In this document: one piece after another, positions 1 to 7,252 of the stretch
How positions within the stretch are numbered: position 1 is the first letter of the stretch
Layout of the letters: the number at the start of each line of letters is the position of its first letter
NCBI GenBank assembly: GCA_009783465.1
Contig: WRDM01000018.1
Coordinates: 1 to 51,382, forward strand
Source: Phycisphaerae bacterium
Lineage (GTDB): Bacteria > Planctomycetota > Phycisphaerae > SM23-33
Direction: 5' to 3'
Length of the DNA stretch: 51,382 nucleotides
Translations under genes and position numbers: made by a program
The notes under the pieces: model-generated
The model's database searches: none
Seen by the model: the letters and a program-made list of their open reading frames with translations, nothing else
What the model was told of the DNA's origin: nothing

Positions 1-97
1 GACTGTTAGACTGTTAGGGAGAGGTTTATGAAAAATTTGGCCAAATCCTACATAAGCCTGCGCCTAACAGTCTAACAGCCTAAAAGCCTAACAGTCT
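1..97. repeat. Tandem-word inverted repeat (CTAACAGT type)
   Basis: The left arm (1-19) is made of GACTGTTA words. The right arm (62-96) carries the reverse complement as tandem CTAACAGT/C units. The arms enclose about 42 bp, so the segment can fold into one hairpin. It belongs to the same class as the word arrays near 5.1, 21.0, 23.7, 27.1, 31.1 and 36.9 kb, although the word differs. Any gene it followed lies outside the window. Confidence 0.6.
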
Positions 98-178
98 CTT
101 TGCGAAAAAACGGACGGATTTAGGTGCGATTGCCCTGCTGATCGACGCTTCCTGTCTTACTTTTTTCATGATGTGTGG

Positions 179-184
179 TAGAAT
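179..184 (+). promoter_or_regulatory. Possible -10 element upstream of aroC
   Basis: TAGAAT fits a -10 hexamer, but no good -35 is seen 16-18 bp upstream. A short inverted repeat (GAATCTC...GAGATTC, 181-199) follows at once in the would-be leader. The element is 80 bp before the aroC start, so the transcript would have a structured 5' leader. Confidence 0.3.
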
Positions 185-264
185 CTCCCGTAGAGATTCG
201 TCTCCGTCGCGGGACCCGGGTGGTCCGGGATCGCCGGGGTACTTCTCTAGAGATAGGAGCAAAG

Positions 265-1476
265 ATGCTTGGCAATACGTTTGGGCGGATTTTTCAGGTG
301 ACGTGCTGTGGGGAGTCCTACGGCTGGCGGATGACGGCCGAGGACACGGGCCGATGGGGCGGGGCGCTGTTGACGATCGTCAACGGCGTGCCGCCGGGAC
401 TGAAACTCGACATGGCGAAGATTCAATACGAGTTGGACAAGCGCCGCCCCGGGCAAAGCAAAATCGACTCGCCTCGCCTCGAAACCGACCGCGTGGAAGC
501 CGTCAGCGGCCTTCAGGAAGGCATCACGACCGGCGCGCCGGTGGGGCTGATCGTCCGCAACGTCGACACGCACGACATCCATGTCGAACAGTACAGGCAG
601 GTCAAGGACGTCATCCGTCCCGGCCACGCGGAGCTGCCGTTTTTCTACCGGTACGGTGAGCACGGCGACTGGTGCGGCGCGGGCCGGGCGAGCGGCCGCG
701 AGACCGTCGGCCGCGTCGCGGGCGGCGCGGTGGCCAAGCAGATCCTCGCGCGCGAGGGCATCGAGGTGCTCGCGCACGTGATCGAAAGCCACGGCATCAA
801 GGGCCGCTCCGTGACCGAGGGCACGATGACCTTCGAGGAGGTCAAGGCCAATTACCGCAAAAACGACCTGAACTGCTGCGATCTGGAGCAGGGGCCGAAA
901 ATGATCGAGGATCTGCTGAAGGTCCGCGAGGACGGCGACACGGCGGGCGGGGCGATCGAGATTATCGCCCGCGGCGTGCCGGCGGGGCTGGGCGAGCCGG
1001 TATTCGACAAGCTCAAAGCCACCCTCGCGCACGCCCTGTGCAGTGTGGGCGCGATGACGGGCCTGGAGTTCGGCGCCGGCTGGGACGCCGCCCGTCTTCT
1101 GGGCAGCGAATGGAACGACGCGCCGTTCCTCGATAACGGCCGCGTGCGGTTCCACACCAACCGGGCCGGCGGCTTCCTGGGCGGCTACAGCACGGGCGAG
1201 GATCTGGTCATGCGAGTGATCGTCAAGGCGACGCCCACGATCTCCAAGCCGCAGCGGACCGTCGACATGATGACGATGGAAGAAAAACAACTCGAAGCCA
1301 TCACCCGCCGCGACATCACCCTGCTGTCCCGCTGGTACCCCGTGGGCGAGTCGATGACCGCCATTGCCATCCTCGACGCCCTGTTCATGGCCCGCGCCTG
1401 GTACGGCGTCGCCGGCCTGGATCCGAAATGGCAGGAACTCACCTCGCCACGGAAGAAAGGCGAGTACACCGTGTAA
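265..1476 (+). CDS. aroC: Chorismate synthase, divergent form
   Basis: This enzyme converts 5-enolpyruvylshikimate-3-phosphate to chorismate, the last common step to aromatic amino acids, using reduced FMN. The 403-residue protein has the family blocks in order: GNTFGRIFQV at the N-terminus, NGVPPG, SPRLETDRVEAVSG, TTGAPVGL, VIRPGHAE, GRASGRETVGRVAGGAVAK, AGGFLGGYSTGE and a C-terminal GESMTAIAILDALF. ATG 265 was chosen because it starts the conserved block and has AGGAG about 6 bp upstream; an upstream in-frame extension looks non-coding. The normally conserved GESHG motif reads GESYG here, and the KYG-RD-RGGGRSS region reads RYGEHGDWCGAGRAS, so it is an unusual member. tyrA, in a related pathway, lies at 48.6 kb. 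The family call is secure; the activity is inferred. Confidence 0.9.
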   Translation: MLGNTFGRIFQVTCCGESYGWRMTAEDTGRWGGALLTIVNGVPPGLKLDMAKIQYELDKRRPGQSKIDSPRLETDRVEAVSGLQEGITTGAPVGLIVRNVDTHDIHVEQYRQVKDVIRPGHAELPFFYRYGEHGDWCGAGRASGRETVGRVAGGAVAKQILAREGIEVLAHVIESHGIKGRSVTEGTMTFEEVKANYRKNDLNCCDLEQGPKMIEDLLKVREDGDTAGGAIEIIARGVPAGLGEPVFDKLKATLAHALCSVGAMTGLEFGAGWDAARLLGSEWNDAPFLDNGRVRFHTNRAGGFLGGYSTGEDLVMRVIVKATPTISKPQRTVDMMTMEEKQLEAITRRDITLLSRWYPVGESMTAIAILDALFMARAWYGVAGLDPKWQELTSPRKKGEYTV

Positions 1477-1515
1477 TTCCGTCGCGAATTATGCGGGGAT
1501 CATGAGAAGTGATGC

Positions 1516-1749
1516 GAATATGGCTTGCCTCTTTGCGCTGTAGAACGCTGTAGTCGGTGATATGTGCATCTTGCCGACTTCACGAAGACCGAGCGGGATT
1601 ACACGGATTCAAGGATTTGCGGATTGTCGTACTGGAACCTCAATCCTGTAATCGGTTAATCCGTGTAATCCCGCTCGGTCTTCGTGAAGTCGAAAGGACG
1701 TCATCAGGTGACCGGAACGTTCCACAACGCAAAAAGGCGAGCCATATTC
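1516..1749. repeat. Nested palindrome downstream of aroC
   Basis: This element fills most of the 369-bp gap between aroC and the next gene. The outer arms 1516-1542 and 1724-1749 are imperfect complements containing the TTTGCG(C/T)TGTA core shared with the hairpins at 10.7, 14.4, 15.5 and 38.6 kb. Inside is a second pair, 1576-1609 and 1658-1691, which is a perfect 34-bp inverted repeat. A small open frame across it (1557-1844) is a by-product of the palindrome. It probably ends or stabilises the aroC transcript. Confidence 0.75.
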
Positions 1750-1836
1750 TATTTATGGACGGCTCCATGTGCCGATACATAGTAATGATCGTTGTCGTCC
1801 TCGCCGCCGCCATGGCCGGCGGTTTCGTGTTTGCGC

Positions 1837-1842
1837 TAGAAT
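1837..1842 (+). promoter_or_regulatory. Possible leaderless -10 for the GT-B gene
   Basis: TAGAAT lies 3 bp before ATG 1846 and 6 bp before ATG 1849. A transcript starting 6-7 bp downstream would begin at the second ATG with no leader. No clear -35 is seen and there is no Shine-Dalgarno. Confidence 0.35.
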
Positions 1843-1845
1843 GAC

Positions 1846-3039
1846 ATGATGCCCGACGAATCCCAATTTCAGCCCGAAAATAACGCGCCGTCCGTGACGC
1901 CTCCGGACGCGGACGACGCGTGGGCGTCTGTCGCGCCCACGCCGATTCGCGTCGCGTGGCTGGCCGGGCCGGAGACGTTCAACCGCATCGGGCGACTCCT
2001 TCAACCGCTGGCCGTGGGACTGATGGACGAACTCGTCAACGTGACCATCTTCCTGCCCGAACGGGCCGACGAACGCGAAATCCCCACGCTGCCGATCGAC
2101 GTGATCCGCTTCAGCCGAACAGGATGGCGACTCTTCCGCGCGCGGACGGTGACGCAATTGGCCACGGAAATCGCCACCCGCCAGATCGACCTGCTGCATG
2201 CGCTGGACGCGTCGGCCTCCGACCAGGCCAAACGACTCTCGCACGCGACCGGACTGGAATACGTCGTCAGCAGCTACAGCCTGCTCGACGCGGAAAAACT
2301 CGGCGAACTCGACAACCACGCCGCCGCCGTCCTGCCCGCCACCGAAGCGATCCGGCAGGCCCTGCTGCAAACCCACGTCGTGCCGCCCGACCGCGTCCAC
2401 CTCATCAGGCCGGGCGTCTACCAGGTGTCGAAACCCACGTGCTTCCGCGACACGACGAAAAGCGTCGCCGTCATCGCGGGCGGCCAGATGGACGATTTTG
2501 CCGCGTATGACACGCTGCTCCAAACGTTCAACGAAATCAAAATTCGCAACTTCGACTGCCAGTTTTTCATCATCGCCAACGGCAAGGCGGAAACGCGAAT
2601 CCGCGCCGCCGCCGAACAGATGGGACTCAATCCGAAGCTGACGTTCATCGACCGCCAGCCGGCGCTGCAACTGCAAGGCATTCTGAAGTCCGCGGACATT
2701 TACATTTCCCCGGTGACGCTGCCGCAGGTGGACGTGGCCGCGCTGTTGGCGATGGCGGCGGGCGACCCCGTGCTCGCGCCGGCAGACAGCACGGACGATT
2801 TCGTCGAGGACGGCAAAACGGCCGTCAAGTTTCAGCCGGGCGACTCGCGCGACCTCACGCAAAAACTCATCGGCGTGCTGGAGGACCGCGACCGGACCTC
2901 GGCGATGACGCAAAGCGCGCTGGACTACCTCCGCGAGCACCACAGCCCGGCCGGCATGGTCCGCCGCATGACGGCCATCTACCGCCAGACCGTGGAATCG
3001 CGCGAACACGCCACGGCGCCGTCGCGCCGCAGCTCGTAA
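1846..3039 (+). CDS. GT-B fold glycosyltransferase-like protein
   Basis: The protein has 397 residues and resembles family-4-type GT-B glycosyltransferases. The N-terminal half starts an alpha/beta domain after a 30-residue acidic, proline-rich tail, with a beta strand in IRVAWLAGPETFNRIG. The C-terminal half has the typical layout: VIRPGVYQV, a strand plus FNEIKIRN helix, FFIIANGKAE, LTFIDRQ, LKSADIYISPV and LLAMAAGDPVLA. The usual E-x7-E nucleotide-sugar motif is not clear: the place where an EALA(S/A)G block is expected reads ALLAMAAGDPV, so the donor site may be altered. No signal peptide or membrane helix is present. ATG 1846 is followed at once by ATG 1849, and either could start. It stands alone between two palindromic repeats. 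The substrate is unknown. Confidence 0.65.
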   Translation: MMPDESQFQPENNAPSVTPPDADDAWASVAPTPIRVAWLAGPETFNRIGRLLQPLAVGLMDELVNVTIFLPERADEREIPTLPIDVIRFSRTGWRLFRARTVTQLATEIATRQIDLLHALDASASDQAKRLSHATGLEYVVSSYSLLDAEKLGELDNHAAAVLPATEAIRQALLQTHVVPPDRVHLIRPGVYQVSKPTCFRDTTKSVAVIAGGQMDDFAAYDTLLQTFNEIKIRNFDCQFFIIANGKAETRIRAAAEQMGLNPKLTFIDRQPALQLQGILKSADIYISPVTLPQVDVAALLAMAAGDPVLAPADSTDDFVEDGKTAVKFQPGDSRDLTQKLIGVLEDRDRTSAMTQSALDYLREHHSPAGMVRRMTAIYRQTVESREHATAPSRRSS

Positions 3040-3074
3040 GACGGGACGAACGTATGAAATTCTCGCGAGTTTTC

Positions 3075-3517
3075 GAGACGGTAGCTTCGTTACATGAAAA
3101 AAACAGAATGGCCTCCCCGGCCTCGCGTGGAAGCGGCGGCACACAGCCCCGACGGGGCGACGTTGGGTAGCCCAGGGTGAGCGGTACACCGCGAACCCTG
3201 GGGTCGCGTGTTATTCGGAACTCTTTCATCGTGCCTGACGCCACTGGCCGAAGTCGCCCCGTCACGCGAAGGCGGCATCGAACGGCTTGCATATTCCCCC
3301 TGTGCACGTTGTTCGACGCCGTGCAGGCCCGCGTGCGCGACCTCGGCCAGTGGCGTCAGGCACGATGAAGAGAAGAAAAAATTCCGTTCCCAGGGTTCGC
3401 GGAGTACCGCTCACCCTGGGCTACCCAACGTCGCCCCTTCGGGGCTGTGTACCGCCGTTTCCACGCAAGGTCGGGAAGGCCAATCCATCCTTTGTTATGT
3501 AACGCGGCTATCGTGTC
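3075..3517. repeat. Composite nested palindrome, copy R1
   Basis: This 443-bp element is built from four nested inverted arms: GAGACGGTAGC..CGTTACAT outermost (3075-3095 / 3497-3517), a GGCCTCCCCGGCCTCGCG arm, a block that is itself a palindrome (CCCAGGGTGAGCGG...CCGCGAACCCTGGG) and an inner CGTGCCTGACGCCACTGGCC arm. The same elements recur near 13.2 and 44.0 kb, with partial or variant copies at 39.5, 48.3 and 17.9 kb. Short open frames inside (SGTPRTLG-type peptides) occur in several copies and should not be annotated as genes. It takes up most of the 672-bp gap 3040-3711. Confidence 0.85.
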
Positions 3518-3580
3518 AAATTTTCTCGCCAATCGGCTGTAGATTGTTGGCGCGACATGCCGTGTCGAAGACGATATCGA

Positions 3581-3605
3581 AAAGGCTGTTGCGACTACAG
3601 CCTTT
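3581..3605. terminator. Bidirectional intrinsic terminator-like hairpin
   Basis: AAAGGCTGT (3581-3589) pairs with ACAGCCTTT (3597-3605) over a 7-base loop, with a T run after the stem and an A run before it. It could stop transcription on either strand between repeat R1 and the next gene. Confidence 0.55.
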
Positions 3606-3711
3606 TTGTGAAGACATAGGCAATTTCGATGCGATGGCCATCCCGGCGGGTCGATGCACCTACAATGAAACGAAGGATGGGTACACGGGGGTGCGTGAAG
3701 GAGACTACCCA

Positions 3712-5121
3712 ATGACACGTTTCCAGCGACGGTGCATCGTTGTATTGGTTTCGGGGGCTGCGGCGGTGATGGCTGCGGCGGTTGCGACGGACGCGATGGC
3801 GGCGGCGGATGATGAGGTCGGTCAGGGTTCCTGGCCCAGCGTGAGCGTGAACGTGACGGTGCGAAACGGCGTGTTGACGGCCGAGGGCAGGGCGATGGGC
3901 AGCGCGGGTCGTGCGGGCAACCCGGTGCTCTGGCGGACGCCGATAGCCCGCGGGGTGCGGGCGACGTCCGTTCAGCACGGCGGCACGACCACGTTTGTGC
4001 AGACGACGCGCGGACGGTTTGTCATCGACAACTCGACCGGCAGGGCGTTCGAACTGGCGCCGAACCAGGTGTGGCAGCGGTCGCCCATCGGCGAGCCGGT
4101 GATCGTCACGGGGAATCAGCGTCCCGTCCGGACGGGGACCGAGGCGCCGCCTTCGAGCGCGACTCAGCCGGCGGCTCCGCGGGGCACCAGTCCCGGCGCG
4201 GCCACGACAGGCAACGCCTACGCCGCCGACGGGGAGAGCACGAGCGGGCTTTTCAGCGGCAGCGATGCCAACGGCGGCGACGGTTCGCCGGGCAAGCACG
4301 GCAGCGAGTTGCACGGGCTTTCGAAATACCAGATTGCGTTGCGTGAGTTGATGGTCGCCAACAACGTGCTGATCACGCGGCTGGATCGTGTGCAGCGGCT
4401 GTCAGCGGTTGGGTCGCGCGATGTACCGACGGCCCAGCGTGAGGCGGAGCAGGCTCGTCAGGCGGTGGCGGCGGCTCAGCGTCGCGTGAATGCGTTGTCG
4501 CCGCACGAGACCGGCTCGGCGAAGGACGCGTCGGCTGAGCCGGCGCGGACGCGCGCGGTGGCCGAGCCGTTGAGTTCCACGATGACGCCCCGGCAGTACG
4601 CGGATCTGCGGGCCGCCCAGCAGCGCGCGCTGGATCTCTCGGCGTCGATGAATCGCAAGGCGATGTGGCTGGACGCGTTGTACTCGTTGGGCGAGATCAC
4701 GCCCTGTCAGTACGAGATCGAACGGAAGACCATCGCGGCGTATCAGCGTGAGGTGGAGCGTGCGAATCTTCGGGTGGAGGAGATTTTGCTGGAGGCCAAT
4801 CAGCCTGAGGCGATGTCCCCGCAGGCCCGTCGGCAGTCGGAGCAGGCCGAGCGGCAGGTGATCGCGATGCAGTCGCGGATTCGGGAGTTGGAGCGTCAGC
4901 TTCGTGGCGTGGAGCGTCGGCAGTCGCAGGGCCATGCGGACGAGGCGGATGTCGAGCGGGCGCAGGCGGCCTTGACGGAGGCGTATCATCAACTCGCCGA
5001 CGCCAGCAGCAAATTGGCCACGATCCGTCGCGACGCGGAAGCCTCCGCAGCCAAGACGACGGAAACGGAGGCCGAACCGGTCCGCGCGAGAGAAACCGCC
5101 ACGCAGCCGGCGGAGGAGTGA
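3712..5121 (+). CDS. Secreted coiled-coil protein of unknown function
   Basis: The protein has 469 residues. ATG 3712 has a good AAGGAG about 8 bp upstream, and a TACAAT -10-like element sits at 3661. The first 35 residues form a signal peptide: basic MTRFQRRC, a hydrophobic stretch, then an Ala-rich cleavage region. Residues 40-130 look like a small beta domain. Residues 130-190 are low-complexity and rich in Pro, Ser, Gly and Ala. From about residue 200 the protein is mainly helical, with a strong coiled coil rich in Gln, Arg and Glu at about 360-450. No known family is recognised. It is probably an exported structural or envelope-associated protein. The stop codon is followed directly by the word-array repeat at 5122. 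Confidence 0.75.
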   Translation: MTRFQRRCIVVLVSGAAAVMAAAVATDAMAAADDEVGQGSWPSVSVNVTVRNGVLTAEGRAMGSAGRAGNPVLWRTPIARGVRATSVQHGGTTTFVQTTRGRFVIDNSTGRAFELAPNQVWQRSPIGEPVIVTGNQRPVRTGTEAPPSSATQPAAPRGTSPGAATTGNAYAADGESTSGLFSGSDANGGDGSPGKHGSELHGLSKYQIALRELMVANNVLITRLDRVQRLSAVGSRDVPTAQREAEQARQAVAAAQRRVNALSPHETGSAKDASAEPARTRAVAEPLSSTMTPRQYADLRAAQQRALDLSASMNRKAMWLDALYSLGEITPCQYEIERKTIAAYQREVERANLRVEEILLEANQPEAMSPQARRQSEQAERQVIAMQSRIRELERQLRGVERRQSQGHADEADVERAQAALTEAYHQLADASSKLATIRRDAEASAAKTTETEAEPVRARETATQPAEE

Positions 5122-5267
5122 GACAGGCTGTAGACCGTAGGCTGTAGGCGCGGTGGTGGCTTATGGTTGTTGTGTCATGCGGAAACGTTTACCAACGCCA
5201 CCGCATGACAGGACAACGATAAGCCACCGTCGCGCCTACAGCCTACAGCCCACGGCCTACAGCCTGT
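5122..5267. repeat. Tandem-word inverted repeat between convergent genes
   Basis: The left arm (5122-5164, GGCTGTAGG words) pairs imperfectly with the right arm (5219-5267, tandem CTACAGC words). An inner stem GTCATGCGG / CCGCATGAC lies at 5174-5182 and 5201-5209. The left arm begins on the base after the stop codon of the + gene. The right arm runs 25 bp into the 3' end of the - gene and encodes its last residues. It probably acts as a two-way terminator. Confidence 0.75.
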
Positions 5268-6472
5268 CTTCGCACCCCCACGGCCAGTAGCGCCACTCCG
5301 CCGATCAGCAGGGCGACGGCGGCGGTGTGTGCGTATGTCGCCAGCGACACGGAATTCGTCAGCGTGGGCACGACCAGCAGGAGCGTCGATGCGACGGCGC
5401 AGGCGGCGGCGAGTTTCAGCGTCGCCGTGCCCCACAGCGCGAACGCCCGCAACGACAGACTTACTGTGACGGCTGCCGCCAGCATCACCAGCAGGTGAAA
5501 CGCATAGCCGCGCGCGTTGAGGTCCCAGCCGTCGAGGTACCACAATGTTGTGACGAGCATGGCCAGAGGCAGATACAGCACGGTCAGGAGCGAGCGTCCC
5601 TTGCCGGCGAGCACGAGTCCTCCGGCGAGCACGACCGCGACGGGGATCCTCAGGTCGTGTACGGGCAGTCGCGGGACGGCGGCGGTGTTGTGTTCCAGCA
5701 GCCAGAGCGCCCCGCCCAGCGCGGCGACGGTCCCGCCCGCGACGAGCGCCACCGCGCGAACCCACGGCGGGGGAGTCGGGTCGAGCGACGCGTTCGCCGA
5801 TCGGCCGACGCGGAGCAGCATCGCCAGCAGCACTGCCGACAGCATCAGCGCCACCGCGAGCATCCGCGTCACCGCCAGCGGCGCACAGGCCGTCATGACG
5901 TCCGCCGATTCGTTGCCGTCGTCTTCGGTTTCCACGGGCACGTCGGTTTCCAGGTGCCACGCGTCGAACGTTCGCGGATGGACGGGGATCTCCCGCTCCG
6001 TCGTCACGGCGTGCAACAGCCCCCAGACCAGCAGGGCCGTCACAGCCGTCGCGACCACGGCCGGCAACCTGGGAATCCGCGACAGCAGCGCGTTGACGCC
6101 TCCGATGGCCGCCCCGCATCCCGCCGCCGCCGCGAAGGCCAACCAAGGCCAGCCGCCCGCATGAACCTCGCCCTCGCCCGGAAGCGCCGCACGCAAAATC
6201 GCCGCCGCCAGCACGCTGCCCGCCGACCAACTCATCCACACGCTCACGTCCAGCACGCCGCAACGCATCGCCAACAACATCGCCAACGCCGCCGGCATGA
6301 AGCATCCCACCAACTGCCCGATCACGTCATAAAAATACCGGTCATACCCCTCAACGCCCGCGCCGTGCCACAGCATCAGCAACATCGCCAGCAACATCGC
6401 CGTATGAACGACCTCGGCCAAATAACTCCGAGCCCGCTCACGCGGAACGATATTGTGCTCCCACATTCGCAT
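5243..6472 (-). CDS. Ribose-type ABC transporter permease-like membrane protein
   Basis: A very hydrophobic protein of about 409 residues with 9-11 predicted membrane segments. It resembles RbsC-type permeases (BPD_transp_2). MRCGVLDVSVWMSWSAGS stands where these permeases have G-GIDLSVGS. It is followed by a GAAIGGVNALLSRIPRLPAVV block (family: GLINGLLVAYLRIPPFI-like) and later IPVAVVLAGGLVLAGKGRS (family: AVVLGGTSLSGGRGS). An acidic extracytoplasmic insert (PVETEDDGNESADV) makes it longer than the usual 320-340 residues. ATG 6472 lies 7 bp after a TAGAAT -10; ATG 6481 and 6466 are alternatives. No ATP-binding or solute-binding partner is nearby, so transport function is unproven. The last residues (VRRQAVGRGL) are encoded by the word-array repeat. 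Confidence 0.65.
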   Translation of the reverse strand: MRMWEHNIVPRERARSYLAEVVHTAMLLAMLLMLWHGAGVEGYDRYFYDVIGQLVGCFMPAALAMLLAMRCGVLDVSVWMSWSAGSVLAAAILRAALPGEGEVHAGGWPWLAFAAAAGCGAAIGGVNALLSRIPRLPAVVATAVTALLVWGLLHAVTTEREIPVHPRTFDAWHLETDVPVETEDDGNESADVMTACAPLAVTRMLAVALMLSAVLLAMLLRVGRSANASLDPTPPPWVRAVALVAGGTVAALGGALWLLEHNTAAVPRLPVHDLRIPVAVVLAGGLVLAGKGRSLLTVLYLPLAMLVTTLWYLDGWDLNARGYAFHLLVMLAAAVTVSLSLRAFALWGTATLKLAAACAVASTLLLVVPTLTNSVSLATYAHTAAVALLIGGVALLAVGVRRQAVGRGL

Positions 6473-6479
6473 CGCGAAC

Positions 6480-6485
6480 ATTCTA
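6480..6485 (-). promoter_or_regulatory. -10 element for the permease-like gene
   Basis: TAGAAT on the minus strand ends 7 bp before ATG 6472. This predicts a leaderless message or one with a leader of only a few bases. The -35 is weak. It shares the 171-bp divergent region with the coaC promoter. Confidence 0.4.
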
Positions 6486-6608
6486 CCATAAAGAGGCCGG
6501 GCGATGTAGACAGTGATGCCGGGCGAATACGACGCGAGGCCGTGGAGGACAATCGGCTGTTCTCCACTGACAAACGTGACGTGTACCCCGTGACGGCTTT
6601 GTAGTGGC

Positions 6609-6637
6609 TTGTGGATATCCGCATTCGGCGATACACT
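6609..6637 (+). promoter_or_regulatory. Leaderless-type promoter of coaC
   Basis: TTGTGG (6609-6614), 17 bp, TACACT (6632-6637). The -10 ends 6 bp before ATG 6644, so transcription should start at or next to the start codon. No Shine-Dalgarno is visible. Confidence 0.5.
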
Positions 6638-6643
6638 TTTCGT

Positions 6644-7234
6644 ATGGACAAATCGCTCGACGGTTATGAAGTGCTGTTGTGCGTCAGCGGCGGGATCGCG
6701 TGCTACAAGGCCGCCGATCTGGCGAGCAAACTCGTGCAGGCCGGCGCGGGCGTGACGGTGGCGATGACTCCGGCGGCAGTGGAGTTCGTGCAGCCGCTGA
6801 CGTTTGGATCGCTCACACGGCGGGCGGTCTTCACGTCGATGTGGCAATCGACGGAGAATCACGACAGCGGCCATATTTCGCTCACCGAGCGGGCGGATCT
6901 GACCATCCTCGCACCCGCCACCGCCAACACCATCGCCAAACTCGCCCACGGCTTGGCCGACAACCTCGTCAGCACCATGCTCCTGGCGACGGCAGGGAGT
7001 TGCGACGTCCTCGTCGCCCCGGCGATGAACTCCCGCATGTTCGCCCACCCGGCGGTGCAAACCAACATCGAAACATTGGCGTCGATGCCCGGCGTCCACC
7101 TGATCGGCCCCGCCGAAGGCCGACTTGCCTGCGGCACCACAGGCCCCGGGCGCATGTGCGAACCGGCGGACATCCTCGCCCGCGCGACGGAGTTGCTGCT
7201 GCGTCACGCACCGAAGAGACTCAGCGGTGTGTAA
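6644..7234 (+). CDS. coaC: Phosphopantothenoylcysteine decarboxylase (flavoprotein)
   Basis: This FMN enzyme decarboxylates 4'-phospho-N-pantothenoylcysteine to 4'-phosphopantetheine in coenzyme A synthesis. The 196-residue protein shows the flavoprotein motifs VSGGIACYKA near the N-terminus, HISL with the catalytic His at about residue 76, APATANTIAKLAHGLADNL, VAPAMNSRMF and the substrate-clamp region LACGTTGPGRM. It has only the CoaC domain. Most bacteria fuse it to the CoaB synthetase (about 400 residues), so coaB must be elsewhere or be a separate gene. ATG 6644 starts the conserved fold and lies just after a -10 element. It is convergent with waaG, with 18 bp between the stops. Confidence 0.9.
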   Translation: MDKSLDGYEVLLCVSGGIACYKAADLASKLVQAGAGVTVAMTPAAVEFVQPLTFGSLTRRAVFTSMWQSTENHDSGHISLTERADLTILAPATANTIAKLAHGLADNLVSTMLLATAGSCDVLVAPAMNSRMFAHPAVQTNIETLASMPGVHLIGPAEGRLACGTTGPGRMCEPADILARATELLLRHAPKRLSGV

Positions 7235-7252
7235 GGGATTCCACGGTGGTGC

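Noticed and set aside
175..264. 30-codon N-terminal extension of aroC from GTG 175
   Set aside because: It is Arg-rich, unlike the family N-terminus, and overlaps the possible promoter. ATG 265 has a ribosome-binding site and starts the conserved block.
1557..1844. 95-codon ORF after aroC
   Set aside because: It runs through the nested palindrome at 1516-1749 and has no start signals. It is best explained as repeat DNA.
3090..3502. Several ORFs (60-150 codons, with SGTPRTLG, YRSPWATQ and STAHPGLP peptides) in composite palindrome R1, and the same in R2, R3 and R5
   Set aside because: They are translations of the repeat arms in several frames and recur in every copy. They lack ribosome-binding sites and protein-like composition.
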